From Microplitis mediator (taxonomy: Eukaryota > Arthropoda > Insecta > Hymenoptera > Braconidae), in the NCBI RefSeq assembly GCF_029852145.1, contig NC_079976.1, positions 21,934,117-21,998,116 on the forward strand: a stretch of DNA of 64,000 nucleotides, given 5' to 3'. Made by a program: the position numbers and the translations under genes. Under the pieces are notes generated by a model. That model was not told the DNA's origin, ran no database searches, and saw only the letters and a program-made list of their open reading frames with translations. Positions 35,611 through 46,039 of the stretch are shown here, in pieces (position 1 is the first letter of the stretch; each line of letters opens with the position of its first letter).

Positions 35611-36640
35611 TAACACTGAAACTTAGTTCCAATATTGGTTATCATAAAAAATATTGGGTGCAATACGAAATCAAATGATTTTAGATTTCGGCTGGTTAGC
35701 CTTCGCCTCCAGCCCAGCCAACTTCATCCTAGCTTGAAATCATTTTGTTCTATCTCTTATCAGACAGTATACTGATGACTCACCTTTTTTGTTTAAATGT
35801 AATTATATTGTCTATTATATAAAAGCTATTGTGACCAAGTTAACTGCGATTTCACAAAAAAGTTAAGCTTGCCCGCACACGCATCATTTTGAATAAATTA
35901 CGACACTAACTGTTTGATTCTAGGAGTAAATTAGGGCCGAATTTTTCAATTCCTTCCGTGGAAATTAAAAATTCGTTTAAAAAAAAAGAGTGTATAGTTT
36001 TAGTCTGGCTCAGAACTCGAGTTTTTAACAGATGTCGGGGTTTTAAGGTCTGAAGTATTGATCCTGACCATTTGAGATGCATGTCCGCTTGTGTGCCAAC
36101 TAATTTTTGTCGTTCGATATTTAATGAACGATAAATTTGAATATGTTTGGTCACAATCAACAGTTTTTTAAGTTCTGAAATTCATTTAATTTTCAAATCG
36201 TTGAAATGAATAATTATTGAAATATCCCAAATTTTAAATTCCTTACGATAATGAGTAGGGCTGCACTCGAGCCGAGACAAGACAAGATTGGAACGATCTT
36301 GTCTCGATCTTCACACTTTGCTTCTCGTCTTGATCTTCTTGTCAATTCATTATATCGTCTTGTCGAGTCTTGCCAAGATCTTCTCTTGGTCTTGAATCAC
36401 TCTGAATTTTTCTTAAATTAATTTGAAATGATCTTAAAAATTTCGATGAACATTCCTTTCGAAAAAAATTAAATTCGTCTTCTAAGAACTTTTTTACAGA
36501 AGACTAAATTTTCTACAAAGAAAGTCATATAAATTTTTTCTTTAAAGTCAATCGTTTACAGGTTAACTGCAAAAAACCACTAATATTATAACAAATTAGA
36601 ATTTCAAGGCTTATACGCGAATTGTAGTTGAAGGCATCTA
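35611..36640. other. No gene recognised
   Basis: Near 36275-36380 there is a short region of GAGACAAGACAAGAT/ATCTTGTCTCG words in both orientations. The minus-strand ORF at 35906-36160 has no recognisable features. Confidence 0.35.
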
Positions 36641-37392
36641 CACTGATAGAAAAACTATCTTGATTCAAGAAAAATTTTTTCTTCAAAATGTGATTCTTGT
36701 TTTAAAATTTTTAATTGTTTTAATTCAAGAAATAAGTCCTTGAACCAAAAAATTGAAATTCTCGGATAGAGAAAAAAAATTCTTTGTTTGAGAATTTGAT
36801 TTTGCGATGAAGCCTTTTTTGTTTTGAAACAAAATTCGGACATATTTCGTTCAAGAATTTCTTGCTCTTGGATTAAGATAGGCAAAATGTAGGTTTAAGA
36901 CATTACCGACTCGTTTCGAGAATGGCGCGATTTTTAAATCAAGATATCAATTTTCTCAGCTTGAAAAAAAACGTTTTTTTTTTATTTTAAAAATAAAAAG
37001 TTTTAAAGTGATTTTTTAGGACTACACTCATTTACTTCAGATACGTTAAAGTAGAAATTTATTTAAAAAAAATTTTTTTTTTATTACTTTAAAAACATCT
37101 TCTATCAAGGAATTATTGCTTGAACCAAAAATTTAAAGTTCTTAAAATAATAATACGACATTTTTAGTTGAAGACAAGTGGTCTTGCTTGAAGAATTCGA
37201 TAGTATCGATTGAAGATAATATAGTTTCGGATCAAGACACGAGAGTTATCCATCGAAGATACAAAATCTATAGAGCCAAGAAAATCTAAATCAAGACAAG
37301 AATTTCTTGAAGCAAGACAATTGGTTTTCTTCAAAAATAAATTCTTGGCTCAAGAAAATATTTCTTGAGTCAATATAAATTTTCTATCAGTG
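36641..37392. mobile_element. MITE with CACTGATAG/CTATCAGTG ends, copy 2
   Basis: A 752-base element with TA flanks, almost identical to 15046-15798 in the same orientation, implying recent movement. The 76-codon minus-strand ORF matches the one in copy 1 and is part of the element. Confidence 0.85.
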
Positions 37393-37659
37393 TATAAGCA
37401 AATGTAGACTTTTTAAAGAGCATACAGTTATCGAAATAAAACTTTGAACCAATAAAATACGTTAATATGGTGCTAAGTTTCATTCAATAAAAAGAAAAAA
37501 ATCTAGACTAACATGCTTTTAGCATGGAAAAACTGCAATGACGTTGTTTCAGTTCTTTAAGTTGATATCAAGAGCTAAAAATTAGACTGAATTTTTATTA
37601 TTACATGGAAAAAGAATTGGTCTATCGGTTGACCCTGTGGGCCAGCCCCAAAACTTCCC

Positions 37660-38518
37660 GCTGTTTTCGAGCTCTAAAATACTTTTGTATGCCATTGTTT
37701 TATAAAAAAAACATTTTTTAGCATTTCTCTCTCCCACGATATCTCGCGAACGAATTAACCGATTTTGATGGTTGAGGCGGCAATCGACGCGTTTTATTAA
37801 CTTCTAGAGCAGATTAGATTTTGAAATCGAATGATTCAATTTTTTTGTAGATATCCAAAAAAAACGTTTTTCACTATTTTTTTAATCAACGAGATCTCGT
37901 AAACGAATGGACCGATTAAGACGATTGAGGCAGCAATCGACGTGTTTTATCAATTTCTAAAGCTGATCAAATTTTGAAATTGATTTATCTAGCCGTTTTT
38001 GAGAAATTTCAAAAAAACCAAAAAAAAAAATTTTTTTGAATTCTTTCGTCAACGGTTTCTCTTGAACGAATGAACCGATTTTGATGATTGAGGTGACATT
38101 CGACGCGGCTTATAAAGTTTTAGAGCTGGTTAGATTTTGGAATCAATCCATCAAGCAAATTACAAGTTATCCAAATAAAACATTTTTGAAATAATGTTAT
38201 TTTTTAAATATCTCTGAACGCACCCTACCGATTAAGCTCAAATTTTTACAGCTTCAAGATATCAACAAGCCGCGTCGAATGACACCTCAAATATCAAAAT
38301 CGGTTCATCCGTTCAAGAGCTATGAATGTTTACATACAGACGTACGTACATACACACATACAGACACTCGGACATCATTCTGAAAATAGTCAGGATAACT
38401 TCCTACGACCTCAAAACGTCGACGTCTGATAAAAACTCGATTTTCGAAAATCGGGGTAAAAACAATAACTTCCCGAAATTTTTGAAAATCATCGATTTTC
38501 TTAGCGGGAAGCTAAAAA
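37660..38518. repeat. Dispersed repeat with internal GAACGAATNNACCGATT units
   Basis: Three to four internal repeats of about 150 bases contain CGAACGAAT..ACCGATT followed by GATTGAGG..GCAATCGACG. A tail with CATACAGACACTCGGACATC and CGACCTCAAAACGTCGACG follows, ending GCGGGAAG. The same units occur at about 43030-43350. It is non-coding; the element type is unknown. Confidence 0.6.
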
Positions 38519-38521
38519 TGC

Positions 38522-38719
38522 TATAGAGTTATAGGGAATATGCCATGAGATATAAGAACTATCACCTCAACTATAAGAATTATTTTCAAATTTATGGAAA
38601 TTTTTCCCAGAAATGATGAACGTAAGTTCCATAATTCCAAGTTATTATTTCCGGAAAAGTATGAGTTGCTATTTCGTGAGCGTACTAGGAACGGTACCAT
38701 TATTTTCTCTCCGTATTGT
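38522..38719. mobile_element. Truncated right end of a GGTAATCATTACC-type MITE
   Basis: The stretch resembles the right part of 34916-35610 and ends CATTATTTTCTCTCCGT. No left end is visible. A tRNA-like patch (GAGATCGAATCCCCGAC, about 38771-38787) follows. The minus-strand 140-codon ORF 38521-38943 crosses both and is rejected as a gene. Confidence 0.5.
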
Positions 38720-39033
38720 CTACATGATAAAGAATTAATTCCTGGATAAAATGAGCTATGATAAAAGTCGCGAGATCGAATCCCCGACGAGGAATTTTTA
38801 ATGTCTACTAAAAAAATCGAACGATTTTGATAATCGCTAACGAGTGACTTGAGGTAAATAATAACATAATCTAAGTATTTATATGAGTAATTTACAGTTG
38901 ACATAATTAAGTTAATAGGAAAAAAAAAATGTATCATTAACAAGATATCGAACGTTACTGTAAATAGATCGATACTTATAGATTACAACAAAACATATAG
39001 AGTATTTTCTTTGAATACATAAAAAAATAAACT

Positions 39034-41130
39034 ATGATTTTAGTTATTGATTTTAACGGTTACTTGAGTTCAAAAAATGAATTTACCTTAAAAGAATATT
39101 CATTGTATACAATGAATCGTGGAGGTAACATCAGTAGGAATAAATTCGATGTAGTGTCGCCAGATATTGAAAATCTGAATGATTTAGATAGCAAAAGCAA
39201 AAAAAATTATGAAATTTATTACCAAAAATACGGAATTAAATGGGCGACTGGTACCATAACAAAACAAGCGGGATCCACTGACATGCTTTACTATATAGGC
39301 AAATCTGAAAGAGTTTTTCTAGCCGATGAAGAAAAGATAAATCATTTTATAAGTTATCTTAATATACAAAAAACTTCAAAAGCAAAGTTTGTATCTTTAA
39401 AAAGTTTAGGTTATAAAATGAATTTTGCAAACTCAACGAATTGCCATTACCATCAATCACCATCGAGCAATAATTGCGCCAATGACAATGTTTTGGATAT
39501 GGTAAAATTTGTAAAAGATGAAAAATTGTGCAATCCGAATATGCAAGCGAATCTATATTCTGTAATTGATTTCAATTATTTTAAATTTGAAAATCATTCA
39601 CTATTTAAAGAAGTTTCGATTAATCGTATTAGTATTGATGGGGTCGTAACATCACATGATTTGTTCGTAGAAAAACCGCTTAATGTTCCACAATCGGGAC
39701 TTAGTGGTTACGAAGAATATTACCAAAGATATGGGATTAGATGGAAAGCTGGAAATGAAACATTACGATCAATAAAATCCCATTTAGCTTCCAATTTAAA
39801 GCGTTCAATACGAACGTATGTTAAAAATAAGACACTAAAAAATATATTATTGCGGCTGAGTAGTGAAAATGTCAAAAATAAAATAATTTGTTTGGATGAA
39901 CTAGGTTATGACGTCGGTAATACAGAACTGGGTTTCACCGCGTGCAAGTGGCATGATAATAAAACGGTAAATAATTGTGCTGATGATAATGTTAGGTTGA
40001 TGACTAATTGGATATTTCGGAACAATATACTTAAGCTTGAGATAAGCGATAATTTGAAACCCAATAAGTTGAAAGAAAATTTTGGAACTCCTACTATTGT
40101 CGTAAATAAAGGAGCTGTGTATCAGGATATTAATGATACAACAGCTAGATATTATGAAGCTCAGGGATCTCAAAAATTTTCATCGGTTGCTAATGCAGCG
40201 GCTGCTTCTACGTCAGATGTTGGTAAACGTAAGTTTGATAACTCGTTAATGCCTTCTACATCTCAATATTATAACGCTTTCGCATCCATGGTGTCGTCAT
40301 CTGATCTGAATAAACGTCATAAAATTAAAAATCTTGATGATAATACAGGAGTTAGAAAAGTAGCGGCTACTTCTACGTCAACTGCTGATAAAAGTAAGTT
40401 TGATAACTCTGTGGTACCTTCTGCTTCTCGACATTATGAAGCTTTCCCTTCATCAGATATGGGATATGGAATCAAAGATGATGATGATGATGATGTGTTT
40501 AATCTGGCATCAGAATTAGGAATTAAAGTTGAAGATGATAATGGGCAATTGATAAATGAGACAATGGAGCCCAATATGTCTCAATATTACCAAGCTCATG
40601 GTTCAAATGACTTTCAGATTAATAAGACGGAAGAACAAACAAATTATGAGGATGAAAGTGCTATTAACACCGCGTTCGAATTAGAATCTCAAATGGGCAA
40701 ACACACGCCGAAGAATATCGCTGATTTGAATCGAGAGTCATTGTTCAAATATACAATAGATGATTTACATAATTATTCGTTCAGTTCAAACGAATTTGAT
40801 GGTTTGCTGGATGATGAAAATGATAATCACCGCAGTAAAATTGATGTTAACCAACGATATGATCGAATTGATGAACAATTTTTGGGTAGTTCTGATTTCA
40901 ATAATCCAAATAGTTTACTTGATAATGATAATGAGCTTAACGATTTCCGTAATATCGATGCGTTAGCGCATTCTGAGGCAAAGTCTGATAATCGACAGGA
41001 AGATAATGACGACCAAGAAAACAAAATTTTCGATGAACAATTGTTACATACTTATATTGTTAAAATGCCCAATGATATATCATTTGATGAAGATGAGTTT
41101 AATAATATTTTAGATGAGGATGAACTATAA
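39034..41130 (+). CDS. 698-aa intronless protein with a duplicated CxxH-x7-C domain and acidic tail; function unknown
   Basis: By far the longest ORF. ATG at 39034 has A at -3; a TATA-like CATATAG lies about 40 bases upstream. Residues ~1-165 and ~172-330 are two copies of one domain. Each opens VIDFN (5-9; 177-181), with an FTLKE/LFKE element 12-15 residues later. Then come YxxYYQ(K/R)YGI(K/R)W (59-70; 226-237), a (S/D)LxxLGY/LDELGY segment, and C137-x2-H140-x7-C148 or C304-x2-H307-x7-C315 followed by A-x-D-N-V. The start and end resemble a degenerate DEDD-exonuclease/RNase H-like fold, and I recall uncharacterised insect proteins with this pattern; both points are inference, and the expected acidic DxE reads DFN. 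Residues ~370-525 hold four degenerate YY.A/HYEA motifs, often after PS.SQ. A run of six Asp is at 482-487, and the C-terminus is strongly acidic. No signal peptide or membrane segment is apparent. It lies alone in the toutatis-like intron on the same strand, uninterrupted amid decayed transposons, so it is young or selected. Confidence 0.85.
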   Translation: MILVIDFNGYLSSKNEFTLKEYSLYTMNRGGNISRNKFDVVSPDIENLNDLDSKSKKNYEIYYQKYGIKWATGTITKQAGSTDMLYYIGKSERVFLADEEKINHFISYLNIQKTSKAKFVSLKSLGYKMNFANSTNCHYHQSPSSNNCANDNVLDMVKFVKDEKLCNPNMQANLYSVIDFNYFKFENHSLFKEVSINRISIDGVVTSHDLFVEKPLNVPQSGLSGYEEYYQRYGIRWKAGNETLRSIKSHLASNLKRSIRTYVKNKTLKNILLRLSSENVKNKIICLDELGYDVGNTELGFTACKWHDNKTVNNCADDNVRLMTNWIFRNNILKLEISDNLKPNKLKENFGTPTIVVNKGAVYQDINDTTARYYEAQGSQKFSSVANAAAASTSDVGKRKFDNSLMPSTSQYYNAFASMVSSSDLNKRHKIKNLDDNTGVRKVAATSTSTADKSKFDNSVVPSASRHYEAFPSSDMGYGIKDDDDDDVFNLASELGIKVEDDNGQLINETMEPNMSQYYQAHGSNDFQINKTEEQTNYEDESAINTAFELESQMGKHTPKNIADLNRESLFKYTIDDLHNYSFSSNEFDGLLDDENDNHRSKIDVNQRYDRIDEQFLGSSDFNNPNSLLDNDNELNDFRNIDALAHSEAKSDNRQEDNDDQENKIFDEQLLHTYIVKMPNDISFDEDEFNNILDEDEL

Positions 41131-42359
41131 TTTATTATTTTATTGAGAATATTTATTAATTTTTGAACAAAAAAAAGATCACCTGCTGTCGATTTATTTA
41201 GAGTTTCAAAAACTTGCTTTCGAAAGTCCTAAGTGCCTGCGTAAACAAATGCAATTGGTAATGCCTGATTCGCACCCCTCACTGAGAGAAAAAAATAGTT
41301 CTGATTCCTATGCTAGCATGGTAACCATTACTATGTTACATAGTAACGAATATTTTTGTGAAAATTCTGTGTGAATTTGCTGGAAAAAATCTTTAGAATT
41401 GTGGCAAAAATATGAATGATAGCTCATTCGATACGGAATCAAATTTTGAGCACGATGTGCTTTTTATTCTTTTTTATTTATTAAAATTTCAATTTTTTAT
41501 TAACATAAAACATGAACAAAATAAAGAATCTTAGATTTTTGTTAATAACTCAATAACTACAAGAGATATCGAAAATCTAAAAAAAAATATTTTCTTGATC
41601 CCCGACCCGAAACTCCCCGACACTCACACATGAGTTTTACACTATAAAGTGTATAGTATACAGTGCCGGCGTACTGACAGCTCAACATAACCAACAACAT
41701 AACCAACACTGATCATTTTAAATCGTGATAATTATTATAATTCTTAAGATTTAATGGCTTTCAACGATTATAGCCGTATGAAAATTTTATTAATTAATTA
41801 AAAAAAATTAAAACTTCAATTGAAAAGAGGAGAACGTAGTTGTAATTTCACCGAGGTATATAATTTAAAAAAAATGACTTGCAATGGATATCAATCAGAA
41901 GTTAAACGAAATTTGTTGAATAAATTTTAGCCTATAAAATTTGAAAATTGGAATTATAAAATTTACATAAAGATTATACTGAAATTTATTTTACAAATTT
42001 CGTTCAGCTTCCAATTGAAATCAACTGTAATAATATTTTTTTAAATCTATATCTTAGCGAAATTACAACTACGTATTCCCTTTTTTACTTAAGGTTCTAA
42101 TTTTTTTTTAATTAATTAATATAATTTTGATACGGTTATGACAATTGAAAATTTTTTAAAATTGGGGGACACTATCTGAGCTCCAGGATGGCCTGCAGGG
42201 TCAACTATTTTTCAGATTTTTTTTTTTTTAGCCCGCCCTGACCAGCAAAACCTCGGCTTCGCCTCGGCTTTGCAAAAGTCGGGCGGGCCGCCCCCTCCCC
42301 CCACCTTTGTACAAATTTCCGTACTTTCGGTTGGAGATCAAGAAAAATAGTATACAACC
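41131..42359. other. AT-rich sequence 3' of the 698-aa gene
   Basis: No canonical AATAAA lies within the first bases after the stop; TATTTATTAATT at about 41151 is the nearest AT-rich signal. Near 41280-41345 is a lone end of a CACTGAGAGAAAAA-type element with GCTAGCATGGTAACC. Around 42225-42300 a GC-rich patch contains CCTCGGCTTCGCCTCGG, a short hairpin. Confidence 0.4.
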
Positions 42360-42467
42360 CACGGCCAAAAAGTTAGATGCCTGACGCAAGGAATATAGAT
42401 GCCTCGGGTTCGCCTCGGCATCTATATTCCATGCGCCAGGAAATCCAACTTTCTGGCCTAGGGTAGT
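42360..42467. repeat. Imperfect ~105-bp hairpin
   Basis: ACGGCCAAAAAGTTAGATGC pairs with the later segment reading CCAACTTTCTGGCCTAGGG, and GGAATATAGATGCC pairs with GGCATCTATATTCC around a loop TCGGGTTCGCCT. It could be a small palindromic element or a structured transcript. Confidence 0.6.
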
Positions 42468-42585
42468 AATATACTATTAAAGAGAAGGAAATTTCTGAAA
42501 AAAATTCTCGACTCTCGGAAGTCTAGCTCCATGAACAATAATTTTTATTCAATGTTGAAAATCGGATTCCGCGCGGCTGCTGTGT

Positions 42586-42720
42586 TCCCTGATTAAATAA
42601 CTGAATTCGACCGAATTAAAAATTGTAATTCTATTATATTCTGTTACATTTGGTAAGACAGAATTTAAAAGAACTAAAATTTCAATTCTGCTCAATTCTG
42701 TTGAATTCTGCTAAACAGGC
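42586..42720. mobile_element. Truncated CCCTGATTAAA-ended element
   Basis: TCCCTGATTAAATAACTGAA and subsequent GAATTCTG/CAATTCTG words match the left half of 44239-44626; no right end follows. Confidence 0.55.
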
Positions 42721-43029
42721 TCCACCACTAAAAGCCGAACTTCTAACGTGTAGTAGGGATACGGAAGTTATATGTGAACTAAAAGTGAAGAGGAGGGGAA
42801 AACCCCATTTGGGCTACTTGTATTTAAAAATGTTATCCTATTTCAATCGTTTTGTTGTTTTAAATTGAGAATTTTCTTTCTAGATTCATTGAAATTACAA
42901 TCTTCAACCAAAAAAACTTTTCTTCTTATAAGTTAAAAAATATATGACTTACTCAAAGAAGGTGACTTTTTTGGGATAAAGAATCAGCTCCTTGTTATAA
43001 GCAAAATAATATCTTCTGCCAAAAATTTA

Positions 43030-43350
43030 AAAAACTTTCCGCTGTTTTCGAGCTCCAGGAGCTCGAAAATATGATTGTGAATACATTTTCGAGCTCGGAG
43101 AGCTTTTGTAAGCCATTGTTTCAAAAAAGAAAACTTTTTTTACTATTTCTTCTATCAACGATATCTTTCTAACGAATTAACCGATTGAGACGGTTGAGGT
43201 GGCAATCGACGCCACTTTAGAACTTTTATCAAGTTCTAAAGCTGGTCAAATTTTGAAATTGATTTATCGGGTCGTTTTTGAGAAATTTCATAAAAACCAA
43301 AAAGAAAATTTTGTTTTAATTCTTTCATTAACGGTTTCTCTTTCTTTTTT
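43030..43350. repeat. Dispersed repeat related to 37660-38518
   Basis: CTAACGAATTAACCGATTGA then GGTTGAGGTGGCAATCGACG repeats the units of the 37.7-kb element; TTTCCGCTGTTTTCGAGCTC, also near 37660, precedes it. Near 43668-43735 lies a minus-strand tRNA-like patch (GGGTTCGAAACTG). Bases 43750-44238 show nothing recognisable. Confidence 0.55.
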
Positions 43351-44238
43351 CGGTTTCTCGTGGGAAGTTGAAAGTACAGAAATTTTCTTTTAAATAAGTA
43401 AAAATTTTAATCACTTGATTCTATAAATCGCTAAATCATCAGTAAAGTTATTCTAAATTTTAGAGTAAAGAATAAAAAACATTCAATAAATTCTACTATT
43501 TGATTTAGTAACAAATCTATTTTAGAATGAAACTTTCACTGCGACTGCTATTGAATTTCTACTAATCCAGATTGTAAAAATTGTCCCCTTGTGTGTAATA
43601 ATACATTTTTTTTCCAACGATATTTATATCTCAACTATCAACGTAAATCCACGATTTTTTTCACCCCTGTCAGTTTCGAACCCAATCCTAATATTCAAGT
43701 TCAGGCGCAAGCATGCGAACCACTCGGCTTTAAGTACCATTCCAATATCTTGAGGTATATATTAAATATAAATAAGATATAATGCACTCGATATTATATC
43801 TCACGTATTAAAAGTTACAACAGCAAATAGTAATTTTTACCCATTAAATAGCAATTTACATTATCGATGTTTTAAAAACTGCAACACCTCAACAAAATTT
43901 CGTTTGATATTATAATTTTTAGAATACTCGAGTTCTTTTTATAACGTTATCAGTGATAGTCTAAATCATTATGAAGTAAAATTAATTATCTTACAAATTG
44001 TACTAATCGGGATATAACTGAATAATTTTTGCGAAGTTCATACAAACATAACTTGAGGCATGAGTGCGATTTCGTTTTTTTTCAAATGAAATCACTCTAC
44101 TCTATACTAATATTTTTTATTTTATCTACTGAATTTTATAGAATGGGTAAAAATAAATATATTTTATAGTGATTTATTTTAAATTGATTGTTATATTCAA
44201 GCTCTACTCTTACAAGTGTTGTCAATTCAAAATTGCAA

Positions 44239-44626
44239 TCCCTGATTAAACAACTGAATTCGATCGAATTAAACAGAATTAAATTTTTAATTCTATTTAA
44301 TTCAGATAAATTCTGTTAATTCTGTACCTAACTTAACATTGAATTCTGTCTAATTCGGCAGGAAAACCAGAATTTGTCCAAATTAAAACGAATTTAAATA
44401 ATTCTATTCGGTTTAATTCTGATTAATTCGAAAATAATTCTCCAATTTCTGGTTCTGAATCCGAATTAAACTGAATTAAAACGAATTTTAAATTTTTAAA
44501 TCGGTTTTATTCTGTTTAATTCAAATTCAAATTTTCAATTCAGTTGAATTCTGTTTTGCAGAATTCGACAGAATATAACAGAATTAAAATTTTTAATTCG
44601 GTCAAATTCAGTTGTTTAATCAGGGA
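44239..44626. mobile_element. TIR element with CCCTGATTAAACAACTGAATT ends
   Basis: CCCTGATTAAACAACTGAAT and its complement bound an interior made of TTAATTCTGTTTAATTC-like words in both orientations. It is non-coding. It shares its ends with 28884-29003 and 42586. Confidence 0.75.
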
Positions 44627-44772
44627 TATTATTATAGAGATTTTTGAATATCGTTAATTATTTATAAAATGATTGTTGTGAAACAATTATTGTTTTTTAC
44701 AATTTTCTATTCAATTATTGCTTATCTGTATTATAATTTTTACAAATCGTAGAATTTACAATACTGATAGTA

Positions 44773-45047
44773 CACGGAGAAATTATTCTTGTTTAAAATG
44801 CTATGGTGCCATAATAAAGCCGGACAATGTTGGCCACCTGACGGAAATTCAAGTAAACACATGGAAAAATTACTATGGTCATAGTAAAATTTCCAGTCGT
44901 TACAGTAAATCGTGATATAGCCATTGGAAATTTTACTATGGTCATAGTGATTTTTTCATGTGTTTATTCCAATTTCCGTCAGATGGCCAAAATGGTACGG
45001 TATTACTATGACATCATAGCATTTCAAACGAGAATAATTTCTCCGTG
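44773..45047. mobile_element. 275-bp MITE with CACGGAGAAATTATTCTTG ends
   Basis: TA-CACGGAGAAATTATTCTTGT to GAGAATAATTTCTCCGTG-TA, with almost full-length complementary halves (GGAAATTTTACTATGGTCAT repeated in both orientations). A lone left end of the same family lies at 47631. Confidence 0.8.
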
Positions 45048-45312
45048 TAAGAATCAACAAAGGAATGCAATTTTCCACTACTGATAGTAATTTTTGTTTG
45101 GATTGTAAATTTCTTTCGGAAGGTGTTTTTAATTGACGACCGTAATTATTAATGCATTTCGAGCTACGTTTTTTCCGTGCACGGTAAGAAATGCATGGCG
45201 TTCAACACCATGCTGGTATAGTCTCCAGACAGATACTAAAATAGTATGTGAAATATTCTGAGACAGTATTGTAACGAGTCTCAGAGTATGGCTTCATTTA
45301 GTATACTGTATA

Positions 45313-46039
45313 CACGGAAAAAAAATTCTACCAAAATTTACGATGTTAACATCGTAATCTCGGACTAGACTTTCATTAATGTCAATTTTTAAATGTTTTA
45401 TTTCAAAATTTATTATGTGGGTTATATTTTTTACTATTTAACATCGTAATTTTAACAAAGACTTTTAGGATTAAAAATTACTGCAAAAATTACAATTTAA
45501 CATCGTAAAAAAAAATAAATAAAAATTACACTTTAAAAACTATATTTATTCGTACATTTAATATTTCTATTTACTTTTTAACAAAATAAATATTACAGTG
45601 CTGCCTCTGTTATAATACGATGGAAGCTATAAAAAGTACGATGTTACATCGTACTTTTTAAATAGTAACTGGGTCCTCCGCAAGTCGTTTATATGGATCT
45701 TAAAAATAACTTATAGTGTAGGCCCTTCAGTGGCCGAGTGTCCCAAGGCGTCGGACACTTCGCACTCGAAAGGACTCGGGTTCGAATCCAACTGCCGAAC
45801 GATTATTATTTTAATCTTTTATTCAAAATTTCTCTTCAAATTTTACGATGTTACACCGTAATTTATATTGAAGAGCTTAAGACTTCGTATTGTTTGTCTG
45901 AAGTATTATTTCTTAAATGAAATTTCCAACCCTACATCGTAAAAATTACGATGTGAAAAGTCTAGTCCACCAATACAATAATTAATAGGACAAATTACGA
46001 TGTTAGCATTGTAAATTTAACTGGAATTTTTTTTCCGTG
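45313..46039. mobile_element. TIR element (CACGGAAAAAAAATTC ends) of ACGATGTTAACATCGTAA words
   Basis: TA-CACGGAAAAAAAATTCTACC to GGAATTTTTTTTCCGTG-TA. ACGATGTTA.CATCGTAA words recur throughout and a tRNA-like sequence lies near the middle. It is non-coding and nested within 45180-46270. Confidence 0.8.
45721..45801 (+). other. tRNA-Leu/Ser-like sequence within a TIR element
   Basis: GTGGCCGAGTGTCCCAAGGC resembles the D-arm and A box of class II tRNAs (Leu/Ser). About 30 bases later GGGTTCGAATCC is a consensus B box, and the total length is about 80 bases. The acceptor and T stems do not pair properly, so it is a derived, non-functional tRNA, though an internal Pol III promoter could still work. 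Confidence 0.6.

Noticed and set aside
15018..36885. Matching ORFs starting MPILIQEQEILERN in two places
   Set aside because: They are identical because the MITE is duplicated; the ORF covers the element terminus and low-complexity sequence.
38521..38943. 140-codon minus-strand ORF just upstream of the 698-aa gene
   Set aside because: It spans a truncated MITE and a tRNA-like patch; the translation has no domain or composition typical of a protein gene.
38990..39033. Defined promoter for the 698-aa gene
   Set aside because: A TATA-like word is present but such words are everywhere in DNA this AT-rich, so it is mentioned only in the gene entry.
39901..41024. Other frames within the 698-aa gene (39901-40173 minus, 40760-40966 plus, 40827-41024 minus)
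   Set aside because: They are shadows of the long frame.
45721..45801. Functional tRNA-Leu or tRNA-Ser gene
   Set aside because: The boxes are good but the acceptor and T stems do not pair, and it lies inside a transposon.
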